A DNA stretch of 64,000 bases, from NCBI GenBank assembly GCA_013400975.1, contig WBMZ01011915.1, positions 293 through 64,292 on the forward strand, read 5' to 3'. The DNA comes from Atrichornis clamosus. Its lineage: Eukaryota > Chordata > Aves > Passeriformes > Menuridae. The translations under genes and the position numbers were made by a program. This document shows positions 31,201 through 46,200 of this stretch, piece by piece. The notes under the pieces are model-generated. The model did not search any database. It was not told the origin of the DNA and was given only the letters and a program-made list of their open reading frames with translations. Position 1 is the stretch's first letter, and every line of letters starts with the position of its first letter.

Positions 31201-34200
31201 TGTTCTCCTGAAAACATAAAATACTAACCAAGGACACAGCAGAAATTAAGCAAATTCTAATTCTGATTTGATGCAATGTTAAAAGAAATGATCCATGAAA
31301 GTTATCTCATATTATCCAATTATCCTTACATTTTGAGGGATTAAATAAACTGTAAGAGTTACAGGAGATTTCTATATAAGCTAGTAATAAAATTAAAATT
31401 ATTCTCAAATAATTACAGAAGCATTTTGATAAACCATTAGCATGGAGAGAGAAGCTATCTTAGTACTGACCAGGCGGAGGTAATTCTGAAGTGTCTGAAG
31501 TTGGATCATTGATGCATAAGTCACACTATTAAGACAGCCTTCTTGAGGTCCTTAAAACAAGATACATAAATAACTTTTCAAAAATGGCTCATGTTTACAT
31601 GCATGTGTGACTGATACATATGATTTTCATGCAGTATTCTACAGTGATCTCCTAAAATTAGAGGCTACACTAATTAAAATGCTGGATAAATGAAAGACAT
31701 TTATCTAGCACCATAGATTCATGGGTATCCATGACATAATCACTATGGATACTGCTATAGGACTGAAAAAGGCAGTAGGACTTTTATGTGCCAGCATATT
31801 TTCTAAATGTTGTAGACACATTCAAATCTAGTTAAACAATTAATTGGATATGATATTTCAGAGAATCAAGCAACACTGAAGAACAAAACCAGTAGCAAAT
31901 TACTCTCAAATTATCTATTTCATATGGAGTGTCTTAACATTCAAAACTGAAAAATTACGATTTGAAAATTACCAAACAAAAACACTGTGATATGCTCAGC
32001 TCTGTTGTTCTTCAAAAAGTCCCATGGTGGCTGGGAAAAAACCTGACCTGTTGACCATGAAACGTTTCCTGTTAAAAAGAAAAAATAAAAGAGAGAGATA
32101 TTTCCTGTATCCATATAAAGTGTCCTACACTCAAGCATATTGCTTACAAAGATTGAGTGCATTCAGTGAAATATTTGACAAACAAACCAGTCCTATGCAT
32201 GAGATGTACTAAATCACACTATTATTCCATATTCCAGCTGAAGATACTAATGTTTTCTGCCAATTGAGACACAAGTTTAACAGCTAGCCTGTCTTTACAT
32301 CTTTACACATAAAACAGAGTAAAATATTTTGCCCAGTCTAATGTGACTAGGGTTTTTTTTTTGCTGATGGGCAAGTGGTAGAAGGAAGGTGATTTTAGAT
32401 GAAGTACAAGAGTTTTCAGAAACCTATACAATAGTTACTAATACGACCACATTTTGACTGATTTCTCACAATTTTAAATATTTCTCTTTTTTTCACCTTG
32501 CTAATTGAAGGTACATAAAACAGCCGTTCTGTTTACCTATGCTGGTGACTTACAGTCTGCATTTACTGTATATTCTGGATATACTGTAAAGATGCAATGT
32601 GGAGTCTGCTTTGAATTGTTTTTGTAGAATCACAGAATATCCTGAGTTGGAAGGAACTCACAAGGACCATCCAAGTCCAAATCCTGCCCCTGCACAGGAA
32701 ATCCCAAGAATCACACCATGTGCCTGAAAGCATTGTCCAAACGCTTCTTGAACTCTGTCAGGCTTGGTGCTGTGACCACTTCCCTGGGGAGCCTGTTCCA
32801 GTGACCAACCACCCTCTGGGGGAAGAACTTCTTCTGTTATCCAACCTAAACTTCCCCTGACACAGCTTCAGGCCATTCCCTTGATTCCTGTCACTGGTCA
32901 CCACAGAGAAGAGATCAGTGCCTGTCCCTCCTCTTCCCCTCACCAGGAAGTTGTAACTGCAGTGAGGTCTCCCCTCCGTCTCCTCTTCTCCAGACTGAAC
33001 AGGCCAAGTGACCTCAGCCACTCCTCACATGGCTTCCCCTCAAAGCCCTTCGCCATTCTCATGTGCCTCTGTGGATGCTCCCTAATCACATTTTCTTATA
33101 TTGTGGCACCCAAAACTGCACACAGCATTCAAGATGAGAATTTAGATTCACCTGAGATACCGATTTCTCCTCTGGAGTACTAAATTGAGTAAAGGACTAA
33201 TTAACATAAGGCCTCATCACCCCCAAGATTGTATTAAAATGCATAGTTGTGCCATACATGTAGCTAAAAGTAAGGAATGCTTTCATGCCAGCACAGTTCA
33301 AAATTTCATATCTAGTATTGGTCTTTCTTAGTCTAAGCTTTAAAAGTTGCAGCAGTCTAAAGATATTTTAATCTTATCTACAAGATTTTACAAATTCAAG
33401 AACACCCCCAAGTTTTGCTTTTCTTATTAACACCAATATTGATACCTAGTTTGACAGATAATATACTGCTTGCACTGAGGCCAATATTGGATTCTGCAGC
33501 ACTATGAAATGACAGGTCTTCTAGGCTCCTCCATCCATCAGAAGCGATAGCCTGGAAATGGTTTGTCACTGCCTGACTCACTGCTTTTGAAAAATCATCC
33601 CATGACGTCTGCTTGCGGATATTTAAAGCACATATTGTGTTCTCTGTATCAAATTCCTCTGTACCACAATGTACTGGTTCAATGCCACTGACTGAAATCC
33701 TTACAGGTACATTAAGAGCATCTGTTGAAAAACAAAACACCAACAATGAGAAAAACTGTAAAACTCAATTTTAAATAATCCCATTATTATAGACCAGTAA
33801 CATCTAATATTACAAAGGAAAGCTACAAAATAACAACTCATACAGTGAGGCAAATGGTAAAGAACAGCGCAGATCACCACCACAAAATCAGAGCAGTGAT
33901 GAAAATACCAAGGTATCTATAGTTTTTTGCAAAAAAAAAATCAGTATTATTATGCTTTGATAACAGGAAGCAAGACAAAACTTAATTTTATACTTCATCT
34001 TTACAGATTAATTGCTTATAAACTAAGACAGATGGTAGGCAGTGTCTTAATGTTTCAGTTTATTGTGGTTGTGCATATTTTTATTATCAATGCAGAAAAG
34101 AATTTTCTGGCACTAGTGCACAAGTGGAAAACACAGCTGCGCCAAATGTCTTTAAATAAAAAGCTAAGACAGGAAATTCACTTGAAAGTGTATATTTGAT

Positions 34201-37200
34201 TTGCTATAGAGTAAATTGACAAAACATTAAAAAAGGAAAATAGGAAATTTACAGGCACATTCTAGAAACTATGAAGTATCTTAAATCTTGCTGTTTGGAA
34301 CACAACTCAACAAAAGCAGCAGTCTCTGGAGATCATTTAGATGACTAAAAATTAAAAGGAAGCTATCTTTTAATTTTCATGCCAAACAATACCTTACAGA
34401 AATTATCCCTGAAATTAAAAAAGTGCACCATAAAAACCCCCCCCACATCAGTTTATTATGAAGTCTTGCAACATGATCTTAGTTTTGCTTTTGTGTTCAG
34501 AAGCCAGCTCTTTAGCTGATACAAACCAGTGAAGCTTTTCTGATGTCAGAAAAGCTCTGATTTAAACCCACTAGCCTACCATAGGGAAATGATTACTCAG
34601 AGGCATCCTTCAGATGTGGAATTGTGAGAAATGTACCAAAGGCTTGCCCTTCTGATGGCTGGACCCCCGGGAAATAAGCACAGACTGTAAGGAGTACAGA
34701 GGGTTCTCCACCAGGAAACAGGCCGCTAGGACGGAGGTACAGTATATGCCTAAACTTCAATGCACGTGACCTCTAAGGCATACCTGGCAATCCTGGTCCC
34801 CAGGCTTTCAGATCTGCTGGAGCACATCCTCCTGTCCTACATGCATGTAATTCCTTACAGTGGAAACCTTACTGGACTGTGAGGAAGATATAGGATGGTA
34901 CATACACACCTTACCCAAAAATACAATCTCAGCTTAAGGTGTATAGAAGAAGAGAAAGGGAGGACAAAGATTCTGACCTGATAAGAGGCGTTGGACTCAT
35001 GACAAGCATGGTGAGAGAAACAGGGTACTAAGACTGATGAAAATAATAAAAGCAATAATTTAACAGGCTACAGATTCAGCCATCAGAAATTTGATTCAGT
35101 CTGATAAAGATGATGACCATGGAGGAGCTTCTATGAGAAAGTTAGCTGTGTTCCCCTCTGAACCAGCAGTAAATGGTAAGAACTGAGATTTAAAATAGCT
35201 GAAGAAGAAAATCAGAAGCAACAGACAGAAAGCTTCCCTAATTTGTTGATAACCAGTGAACTTAACTACCCATATCCCTATATCCCACAAGACAAATACA
35301 GAAAAAGTGAATAAGCAGAAAACATACAAATCTACAAATGCCATAATTCTGACCATACAGAGAAATATAGATATATTTCTCCGTCTATATAGATGTAGCT
35401 ATAGATATATTTATATAGTGATATAAAATGCACAAAACTAGTGAGAGGATGAATTAAGTTCTATCTCAAGAAATTCACAGGTTAGCCTGCTCTAGTGAAT
35501 TTTGAGAAAACTTACAGAGAAGGAAGAAGATGACAGGTTTCAACAGAAGAGCAATCTTCTTACAGAAGTTACTGATGCTGGAAAAAAGAAGTTCTTTGAT
35601 TTTGTCTCTAAGACATATTTGAAGAATCAAACAAACAATCCCCTCACCAATAAACAAGTGATAAATAAAACTATGCTCTAAAAAGAGATTCAGATATGAC
35701 TAGATGGTCATCTTAGCCTGAGGAAAGTTAACATGTCACCTCCACTAAGTGACTATTTCTGCAAGAATTTGAAGAAAAGATAAGAGGAGGGTAATAGCCT
35801 TGGAAAAAGTAATTACTAATACTAAATCCAGAAGTTTTAAGAGAATAAGGATGTTTGCACATATACAATATGTACCATCTTTTAAAATGGTTTAAAAACA
35901 AAGACATGAGTCATTTAATAACCTTCAACAAAATTTTATCATACACTTTTGCAAAATCTAGCGAATAGAAACTTGCTAGATTAAGGCAATTTAATATTGT
36001 GGTGCCAAAAAAGTGACAACTATCCTCTTCATGTTTCTCCTTTTTGCCCCACAAGCTCTTTACTAAAAACATTTTTATGTAGTGCTGATAGCATTTACTT
36101 ACTTAAGTTTTCTAGGAGATGTTTGCAATCATCAGTAGCAACATCATGCAATGTTCGATTACACTTATCTTTTCTCTCAGCCTCTAGTCCACCATGGCTA
36201 CAAAGGATTTCTAGACAGTTCTGCAAAGGTAGGAACTGTATTATTTACTTGTCCATTTGCTGCATTAAAGAGTTCTACCAAAATGCAGTTAGATTCCTAA
36301 TTGAAATTCTTACACATGCATTTCCAAAGATAATCAGCTATGGAGTTTCTATAGATGAGAATCCAAATGATGTTTCTCATGGAGGTGAAAACCAGGAGTA
36401 AAAATATTTTACAGCTGACTTGGAAGTCTCAAATCATGATTATGAAAAAGCAGAACATACGCAGCCAAGCTTCTACAGTCTCCAAGCATCAAGTGCAGAT
36501 CAGTCGCATTAAGAAAATCTTATATCTGGCCACGAGTTTTCATAAGGAAACAGTAACCCAGCTATTATCCTGGTTTGAACATCTTGGCCTCAATGTTCAA
36601 GCAACACTAAACAAGCAATTCTAAAGCTTAATACAGACTAATAAATGAATCTATTTAGATAACAATACATAAAACCAATTTTCACTTTGTAATTCACCAA
36701 GTAGGAGTTTCCATCATGCCTGACATCTGAGTGGGACGCAGAAAAAAAAAAAGAATCATTTTAAAATCACCTTGCAAGCCTCTTGGCGGGTAAACGTGAA
36801 TTTCTGCAAACATAGTAAGAATGCAGTGAAATAAAAATGCATTTCTACTAAGTCAGAGCACAAACATCTTGTGGATGCCAATAACATGATGCCCTCTTAA
36901 AAAAACACCCTATGCACAACAAAAGGAAAAAGAATTAAAATGAGAAACAAGCTATTAGCCTGTAAATTTGGACTGGTAGAATCATACTGTAACATGAACA
37001 AATATTCACTATATAGATCCTTCCAAATTAGTGTGGGGTAAAAAAGTTCTCATTCAACTACGTTCAAATGTTGATTGATCAGCAATCAGAAGACAGATCA
37101 AGTCCTTGTTTCTAATGATCACCATTCAACAACAATACAGGTGACCTTCATGAAAGCTTTGCCATCTTCAGATATACTTTTAAAGACACATCCACAGTGG

Positions 37201-40200
37201 AAAAAAAGAGAAACCAACAGAAATTATACTAGTTAACACTGTATTGATAACCTCTGGGGTTAATCACAGCAGGGAAACCAAATCTCATCATCACAGAGAA
37301 GCAACTATAAAGTATTTTAATGCAGAACAGTGGCTTGTTGCAGGTTTGGCTAGTATTACCTCTTTTGTAGCTGTTCTACAGAAACTTTTGTCAGTTTATC
37401 TGACACCCTGAGGTGTTTCATAAATAAAGCAGTTACTCAAGGTATAGCTGCCTGTGAGGTGAAATTTTACCAGGGTGTAGTTACAGCACTTACAAATACT
37501 TTTAAAAAATGAATTAGCTCACTAAGTTTGCCAGAAGGAAATCAACCAGAAAAAAGCACATATTTTTTTGCCATGTTAGTTTGTTAATGCTGTCTCTTAA
37601 ATGGGAGCAGTGAAGAGCAGAAGAACAGGAGAAGGCTGAGGACTGAACTGTGAGGCTGAAAGTGGGAAGTGAACCAGGAAGAAGTGGGACAGAACAAAGA
37701 AATCAAGCTCATTTCCTTAGTAAAATGAGTATTTTTGTTGTCTCTGCTGCCTATGAAGTAACAGCGAAGATGTCCTAGCAGAATTAATCTGTAAAGAATA
37801 GCACCTACCCATCTTGAAACAAAAGGATGCAAGAGCCAGCACTGCTTATATGCAGCTATCATGCACTGGAATGGACGACATGGAGCATACATAATGGATT
37901 AAAGAAAGCAGTTGAAGTGTTAACAGTACTTGGAGACGGCTATTAAGCTATTTTTAGCTTTTAAATATCCCAAACATATCTCAAGTCAATAAATGCCTTT
38001 AATCAAATACAATTTTATAAAGTCTCTGCAACATTAAAACCAGGAATCTGACTGCTAGCTATATATTGCCTTCATCACTTAAGAGACTACCCTTAACCAC
38101 CAATTGAGATCTTATTAAACAGTTGACTTAGAATGCGCTCAGAAACTGAAACCCTTGAGTTATTCATGAAAGACATATGTGAAGACTTCCAGTGTCAGAA
38201 CCTTCAAAGATATCACCTAGCCAAAGAAGCTTTTAGACAGCAAATGAAACCTAGATTCCAAGTTCCTGAGGACTATATTGCTGCAGAAAGAGCCAACATA
38301 TTGCTCATTATTTAGGTATTTTCAGACTATAGCAAATACCTTAAGCTCCATCTAAATTCACATGAGTGGAAACTGGAATGAGAGTCTGCACCTGCCTAAC
38401 AAACATTGGTAGTGGAACACTGACTCTTTGTAATGCAAAATACCAAGTAAGGACTGGCTGGTACCTAAAAAAACATAGCTTAAACTGAACCTTAAATCTG
38501 TGTCTATTTTGAACTTATCATAGTAAATTTATCAGGAAAAAAAGCAAACATAAGGATAGATATTGAACTAGGCATGTAAACACGAGCTGATTTTTGAAGT
38601 CCCAGACTTTATTTGTTAAAATTCACTTTCTTCTGTGTTTAGCATCCTCTACTTTCTTCCTGGGTAAAAATTTCACAGTAAGATCTGACTGATAGCTACC
38701 ATATAAAAAGAAGTCCTTTAAACAGAAGGAAGTGTATAGCCTCAGATTACAAAACCTTCAAGTAATAATCAATTTCCAGAAACCTTCCTGTTTCTCATCA
38801 GTAAGACCTGTCAGGTCATCCTCAATGTCATCAGTTATCCCAACTCCCAAAAAATATGTCATTGCCTGCCAAAAAGGCTGCCCAAAATAATAAATTAAAC
38901 AATTTATGTCTGCACGATCTGATTCTCAAATTTATTTTTCTCCCCTCCTTCATAGCAGAAAAATTGTTCATAGTTAAATCATTCCTACCTATAACTGGAA
39001 ACTATGTCCATCTAATATCTATAAGCACATGACACCCAATGAATTGGCATTCAGGGTGGGGTTCACCTCATCTTAACTTTGAAAATCTGAATCTCGAGTA
39101 ATGATGTTTTCTCTTTTTATTCATGTCCCATAAGAAGTAGACGTTTAAATATGACAGTTCACTCCATCTGACACCAAGGTTCTGGGGTAAATTGTCCACT
39201 GGAAGTATATCTCTGTCTCTGTTAAATCAAGTATGTCAATAAACTAGATAACAAACTTAGACTTGACATCTAAGTTTTAATTCTTCAAAGATAAAAGCAA
39301 AGGACTTATCTTGCCTAAATTCTATCAGGTTACTGTAACTTGTTCACACAGACTAACCTTAAAGCCTTTTGATGCTGCTATATGGGCAGCAGTCCAACCC
39401 TCTTTGTCAGCATGGTTGATGAGATCTGCAGAAACAACAGGCTTTACTCTACTGCTATAGTCATCTTCTCTCTTCCCCAAACCAAAGTAGTCTAAATCAG
39501 ACTCTGCATCCATCAAAGAGTTCCCATTGTTCGGCTCTCCATAGTACATAAGGAGCTTGAGACTTTCAGCATTACCAGAATCCACTGCTGCATGGATTGG
39601 TGACCAGCCATCCTAAAAAAAAAAAATCAAAAAGCACACTGCCACCACCAAACATGTAGAAAAATGTTTGCAGACTTATATCAGAAATGAATCTGAACGG
39701 AAAGCTCTGTTTGGAAATTAAGAAGATAAGCAAGAGTGACATAATAATCCTTTGGGAAAACAGAGTTGCTTGTATGAGTTTTGGGTGGAAGAGAGGGAAG
39801 AAAATGTAACAGAAAAAAAACTTTACATCTCTCTCCAAGGACAGCCCAACAGATAAATCTTCAAAATTTTTAGAAGAGTCTAAGGCTTACATGCTGTCAG
39901 TAAACTGCTTCCTTATTGTGCATCAAACAAACATGATTCTACCTATCAACATAGTTTCATGTTGCATGAATCCATTTATTAGTCAGCTTCACAGTTTTGA
40001 CATCACAACTTTTCTCTCATTGCAAGTCAAATATATTTACTTTACAGATGCAAAAGAAATGAATGATAAAAAATTTTGTGTAATATTTACAGGAGGAATA
40101 GAAGGTTCTGTGAAGGTACTACTCTTTGTGCTATATTTTGGGACATCCTATAACCCACATTTATTGTCATGAGAGTCCACTGACATCAGAGTCTTAAGAA

Positions 40201-43200
40201 AAACTTTAGAAAACAGGCTGAAAAAGGCAATACGTAGGTGTTAATTTTGAGACAGTCCTTCTTCCTTTCCCCTCTAGATACAATTTTTTTGGCCATATTC
40301 TGCCATTTGTGATATATGAGACTTTACAATACTGGCAAGAAAGTTTTGGGGTGTTGCCCCTTCGATGACAAAAGTAAAGCACACTAACATAAAAAGTGGA
40401 AGCAAAGTCCCTATTTCCATTTCTCCCCCTTAAAAATAAGTCAGACCAGAAAAATTTTATTTTACAAATCCGTGCTGGAAAAAAGTCTGCAACAAACTGC
40501 AGGTGGAATCTGAAATATGTAAAATGCTATGAAAGTCACATCATTTATGAGATTTTAGACAATATACAATTTTTTAAAACCCTAGAAAGTATGATAAAAA
40601 GAACAAAATACTAATTTCAAATTATATGGTTTATTCCAGCTTTAAAGAAAAGTTTAAATAAATACTTCAATATAAATATTCAGTACTATACAAGGTTAAC
40701 TTTACAACCTATTTTAACTTACACTGGTTTTTACTGTTCGATCTGCTCCAACTTCCAACAACAGCTTAATACAATCGTTATTTCCATTTTTGCAGGCCAG
40801 GTACAAAGGTGTCTGTCCTCTTTCAGCAGCATGGTTAATATCAGCCTGATACATAATTAATAATTCTGCACATCTACGGCAAACAAAAAAGCAGTAAAAT
40901 TGTCTTATGTTTGACATCCAACACCTCTTTATAACTTAGAACATTCAAATATTTTTTAATAAAGTACTGATTCTACAGATACAGATCTACGTGTGATCAA
41001 CTCATATACACAAGTATAAGGTAGAATTTTATACAGAGGTATAAAGACAAGTTACTTTAAACATGTAAATCTTAAACTACTGTAGCTGCATTTAAAAACA
41101 ATGTAAAACATTGAATATCACGAGACTGATAAAAACTTGCTTACAGCTGCTTAAGAAAAACATTCAGCTGAGCAAAAAAAAACCACTTCTGACTACTGAT
41201 ATTTAAAATACACTTTAAAAGAAAAGGGCAGAAGTAAAAAGAAGGACTAGGACTAGCTTTACCAGCAAAAGGGACACTCATCTAGGGGAGTAACCTGGTG
41301 GGGACAGCAAAACAGCTATGGCAGTATCTACCATTCAGATCCCTGAATGGAGGCTACTCCAGAAGGACGGCTTGGGGAGTGTTGGTAGCAGCTACAGGGT
41401 TATGGAGGACGCAACATTAGATGGAGTGCTGAAGAGAGACTCTGGTCTCTCTGAAGCTGGTATTCAGATCCAAGCTCCTGTACTTCCTCACAACCCAGTA
41501 GCAGTAGGTCCAGGTTTTTTTCCCGGATCTTGTGCCAGCGTTGGCTCCCTTTCCCGTCCCCAACCTAGCTTTTCCACAACACTTAAGACTTTGGAAAAAT
41601 CTTAATACCAGTCAGTTCGCTCTGCAGTTCAAACAAGCACTGTAAACAAAGAGAAGTTCCCATCTCTCCAGCTCAATACTTATCAGTCCATTAAAATAGA
41701 AAGCATATCAACAATAACACCTCAAAGCAGTTAATGCAATGCCAAATAACTACTAATTAGGAGACTATACTATAGGAAAATATACTATGACAAAATATTT
41801 TAAACAATGTAAGGCATATATATGAATATAAGTATATAAGAAATTACAGACCAAAAAAATCACAAGTATTTAAGAGAATTGCTTTTTGGTAAGTTTTTAT
41901 TTGGCCAGAAAATCAGTTAAGTTCAAGATAAAATGCACAATTCTAGAGAAGAGTAAAACAGATAACAGTGATATGAATTACTTAGCTATGCTTTCCAAAA
42001 ATGCTCAAAAGGACAGAAAAAAATTACAAATAAAAATGTTCTGCCTTAACAAATGTTAAACATATATTCTAACAATACAGTCACTAAAGTCATCTTAAGA
42101 AGGGCTCATAACAAGACACTTCCATACAGCAACTCAACACTGAGTTTTAAGTCTGCTAGGTTAGAAATACCTGGTTTGATATTTTACATTGTATTCAGTG
42201 AATCTGGAAAAGCTACAGTGACTTTCCAACTCAAATTCAGGGAAGTTCAGCCTGGCCTGGAACATATGGGAAACGATTTTGAAAGTTTCTCCTAAAACCA
42301 TTTTCTGATTTGATGATACTGGACCAGCATTAAAAAACTAGAATTCTTTTCTGGCTACATAACTAGGGTTAGAACAACAGTATTGTCTTGGCTCAGGAAC
42401 AAGGTTAATGACCATGTCACAGGGGACTGGTTAGCATGTCTATGACAGACACATACTGTGTGCAATTGATAGTACTTCAGTGCTGTCATTAACCGCAGAT
42501 TAAGGGACAGCATTTGTTAACCCAAATTCTACCTATTACAGATATTTTTCTGAGCCCGCACTTTGAAGTGATCAACAAATCAAACAGCCTGAACCATTCC
42601 TAGTCTCTCTGACTTTTTCGGCTGGCCCTGTCATTAATCCACGCTCAGTGGTACAATTGAGTTCATGTCTAGTATGTAAAAAAGTAAAAGCAAAAAACAT
42701 GTTTAGGGATATCATATAAGCAACTCTAATGGAAAAAGAATATAAAGTCTGCAACACCACAACACAGCAGATGACATATAGCAATGTGTTGTAAGTCAGG
42801 GAAATAAATAGCTTCCTATTTAAACGAAGCGTTAAGGTATTTATTTTAGTGAGAGAATATGAAGGGTGTATTTTGGGTTTGTCTTGTCAAGTCACATGTA
42901 ATTTTTACAGATTTTATGTAAAACACTGAAACACTTAACTAGACACATATATCTGTGCTCAAAACACCTAGTGGGCATCTGCTACCTCTGTATTAAGACT
43001 TCCAGTAAAAAATGACCACTGGTTGATGAACTTGAAATCTCTAAGAGGTGGCAAGAACCTCTGAAGATCCTTATATACCTATGGAAGACCATGAGAGGGA
43101 CAGAGATACTCTTACTTATTGTTGGATTAGGGCCTATCACAGGATGATAACACTCAAAGACTCTGATTCCTATGTTTTACTGTATCAGAGTAAAATCCTT

Positions 43201-46200
43201 AAAAATGTAATGTCAAAATGTAAACATCAAAAGAATCAGAAAGGTAAAAAAAAGCAAAGATACATAAACCAAAGGTAGATTCTGTAATAAGAATTCTTAA
43301 TAATTCTGTTTAAGGCCTTTTGCATTTGTAAAATAGCTTTATCTGGATAAGGATGCTCTGGAAACAGTTATTTAATAGTTGCTTCCAACTTCCAGTTCTA
43401 TTTCCTATGATTCTATGATATAACCTAGAGCTATAGAGCAGAAATGCAACTTCAGCATTCAGCTCCTCTGGTGAACACAGAAAAAGGGAGGAAAAAACCC
43501 AATCATGTGGATGATTTGTTGTGTACTGGTTGTCAGTATAAAAAAAAAGACAAAATTTTCCAAAAATTCTGTCCTAAAGCACCAATCTTTATAAAATTAA
43601 GAGCTTAAAAAAAATTATTGTAACTACATTTTTAAGAATGTTCTTAATAATATTCTTTGACTTGTACATAATTTTCTGTTTTTCAAAGTTACTGATACAA
43701 AAAGACTTAAATCTTCAAAAAACTTGTTTTATTATGTGAGTTGTTTGATTCTATATCACTCAGGAGAAAACTCAGATCTTCTTTTGCCACTGAATATTAT
43801 ATTCATGGTCTTCTATGCTTGAAAAAAAATCAGTGCAAAAATAATTTCCTTCTTCCTTTCTCTATTAATCCTGTATTACGGCCGATAACTCAAAGAAAAT
43901 TAAGAAAATCAGAGGTATGATGCCCATGTAGACCAGTACCACACTGTAATTGCTAAGAAAACATGCTCAGCAACCTTAAGAGCTCTAATTGGAAACAAAA
44001 CAAAAGGGAAATATTAAAATCAAAATGGCATAAGAATATAAATTTAAGTAGATGGTTTCAATAAATTATAGTTAAATGCATTTATACCTAGGAATGCAAG
44101 AGTAATGTAATGAAAAAAAGTATATAATGTAAAGAGAATATAAAATTGAGTAACAGCTGACAGGCAAAATCTTAAAGGCTTCACTTACTTGACATGTCCC
44201 TGAGCAACTGCTGAACACAAGGGTGTAAAGCCATTTTTATCAGCAGCATCAACTTGTGCTTCTGCAGTCAGCAGCAATCTCACACAATCTATAAATGGAG
44301 CAAAACCATTGAATGAATCAACAAAACCAAGTGGTTAAAACTACTGGAGGCTAAAGTCTGCTCAAGGGGCAACAATCAGTCAATCTTTTGGACTGCACAT
44401 TACACACTTTAGGGGACTGAAACAGAAGCTCAGGAAGATGTTTGCAGGAGAGAGGTGAGAATTGACTCACTGGGAGCATCACCACCCTTTTGCAAAAAGG
44501 GCTTGGATTGGGTTCTGCTGGGATTCAAATACATGCCCAGTGCTGGCAACTCCCATAGTATTAGGTAATTTACCTCCAAAGTGGGGAATTTGAATTACCC
44601 AGGAGCCCCTAAGGGCATCACTGCCTACTGGCAGTTGTGACAAATCCCAGATATGACAGCCACAGGGGACATGTTCACAAGCCACACATAACTCAAGCAA
44701 CACGCCAGCCAGTCTTATTTTAGGACGCTTTGACTTGGGATTGCAATGACAAATAAAATAAGCTGACAAACTCAAACCTCCACAAACCATTCCAGTTCAT
44801 ATATTTCCAAAATGATATGCTACAAATAATACCAGCCTGATTCCATCATCCCTACAGCTAAATTAAGATAATTAATTACAAAGTAATTAGACTGCTTTTC
44901 ATCCACAAATTGGAATATCATTTGATGCAATTAAGTTTGAAGAAAACAGTCGATCTGTTCCTCATTCTTGAAATTGGTTCTAGACCAAAATAAAACAAGT
45001 GCTTTGTAATTGAAACTACTACTAGGAAAATAAGCTCAGCTACAACACCAATTATAAATTCCTGACCTGATTTCTGAGCAAGCTTAATGTATGCTGTTCT
45101 AGCACTCTGTAAGATCCTGAAGCCAAGTTTTGCTAGTGAAGTTTATATCTAGATATTAGAGACATATATTACGAATTACTTAGAAATCTGACTTATCTAA
45201 ACATTTCTTTAATGTATTTACTCCTGTCACAATTTTTTCTAATATTAACACAGATGTTGTGGAGTTCATTGAATAAATAATTTAAGATTAAGAAACAAGA
45301 TTTTAAAACACTCTAAATTATTGTATTTTAAATTAAGATTCTTTAATTTTGAAACAAGCAATCTGATCTGAAATTATTTTTTGTTGTTGTAAAGTTGGTT
45401 GTCACACTAAGTTAGGACTTCACCTGTAAATTTTCTTCAGTTGCGAAGAAATTCTCTGTTAACTAACTTATTGAGTCCTTCCAATTGTAAGATAATACCA
45501 CTTTAAATAAAATTATATTTTTAGTCACTTTTTAACAGAAAAATACACTGCTAAGAATGACCTATCTTTTTTTCTTCTTTCCATTGTCAATCCTAGTCCT
45601 ATATTAAATTATTAACTTGAAAATATAGATTCCTGCTTGATATCCTAAAATGCTTCTAAAGTTTATCAGGGATGTTGAAAAAATTTTCACCTAGCAGTTT
45701 CAAGTATTTGCCTGGAATACTCTTCTGTTTCTTCATAAATCATATGTTAGCCATGCAAAAGCCATGAAGAACACATAGAACAAGACCACCTTTCTAGAAA
45801 GGCGATTCACACTCATTGATTGGCAGATCATTCAGGTGGTAGCTTATCTCTGTGAAAATACTGTTTCTGATGAAGCTTATCTCTGCGAAAATACTGTTTC
45901 TGAAAAGAGGTTTTTATTCTTAGGAATAAGTGTGAGCATCAGGAAATACAGCTACTTTCATAAGGCACAACACATGAGCTAGTAAGCTCTACATGGCCTG
46001 TTCTGGTGGCACATCAAGTAAAAGAGCAATTTTCTCCGAGAAGCCTGTGTCCTCTGGATGGACTTTTTACTGGGAGAAGGGTAATTTGGGTCAGTCCAGG
46101 CTCACTAACTCCAGTTCAGTCTGGTCTGCCACAAAAGTAATCAGCAGTGGGGAGTACCGGGTGGAAGGGCAGGCACTAGACAGACATTGGTGTCATTAAG

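Noticed and set aside
32758..33021. 87-codon - strand frame
   Set aside because: It is the decayed end of a CR1 reverse-transcriptase ORF, not a host gene; recorded as part of the CR1.
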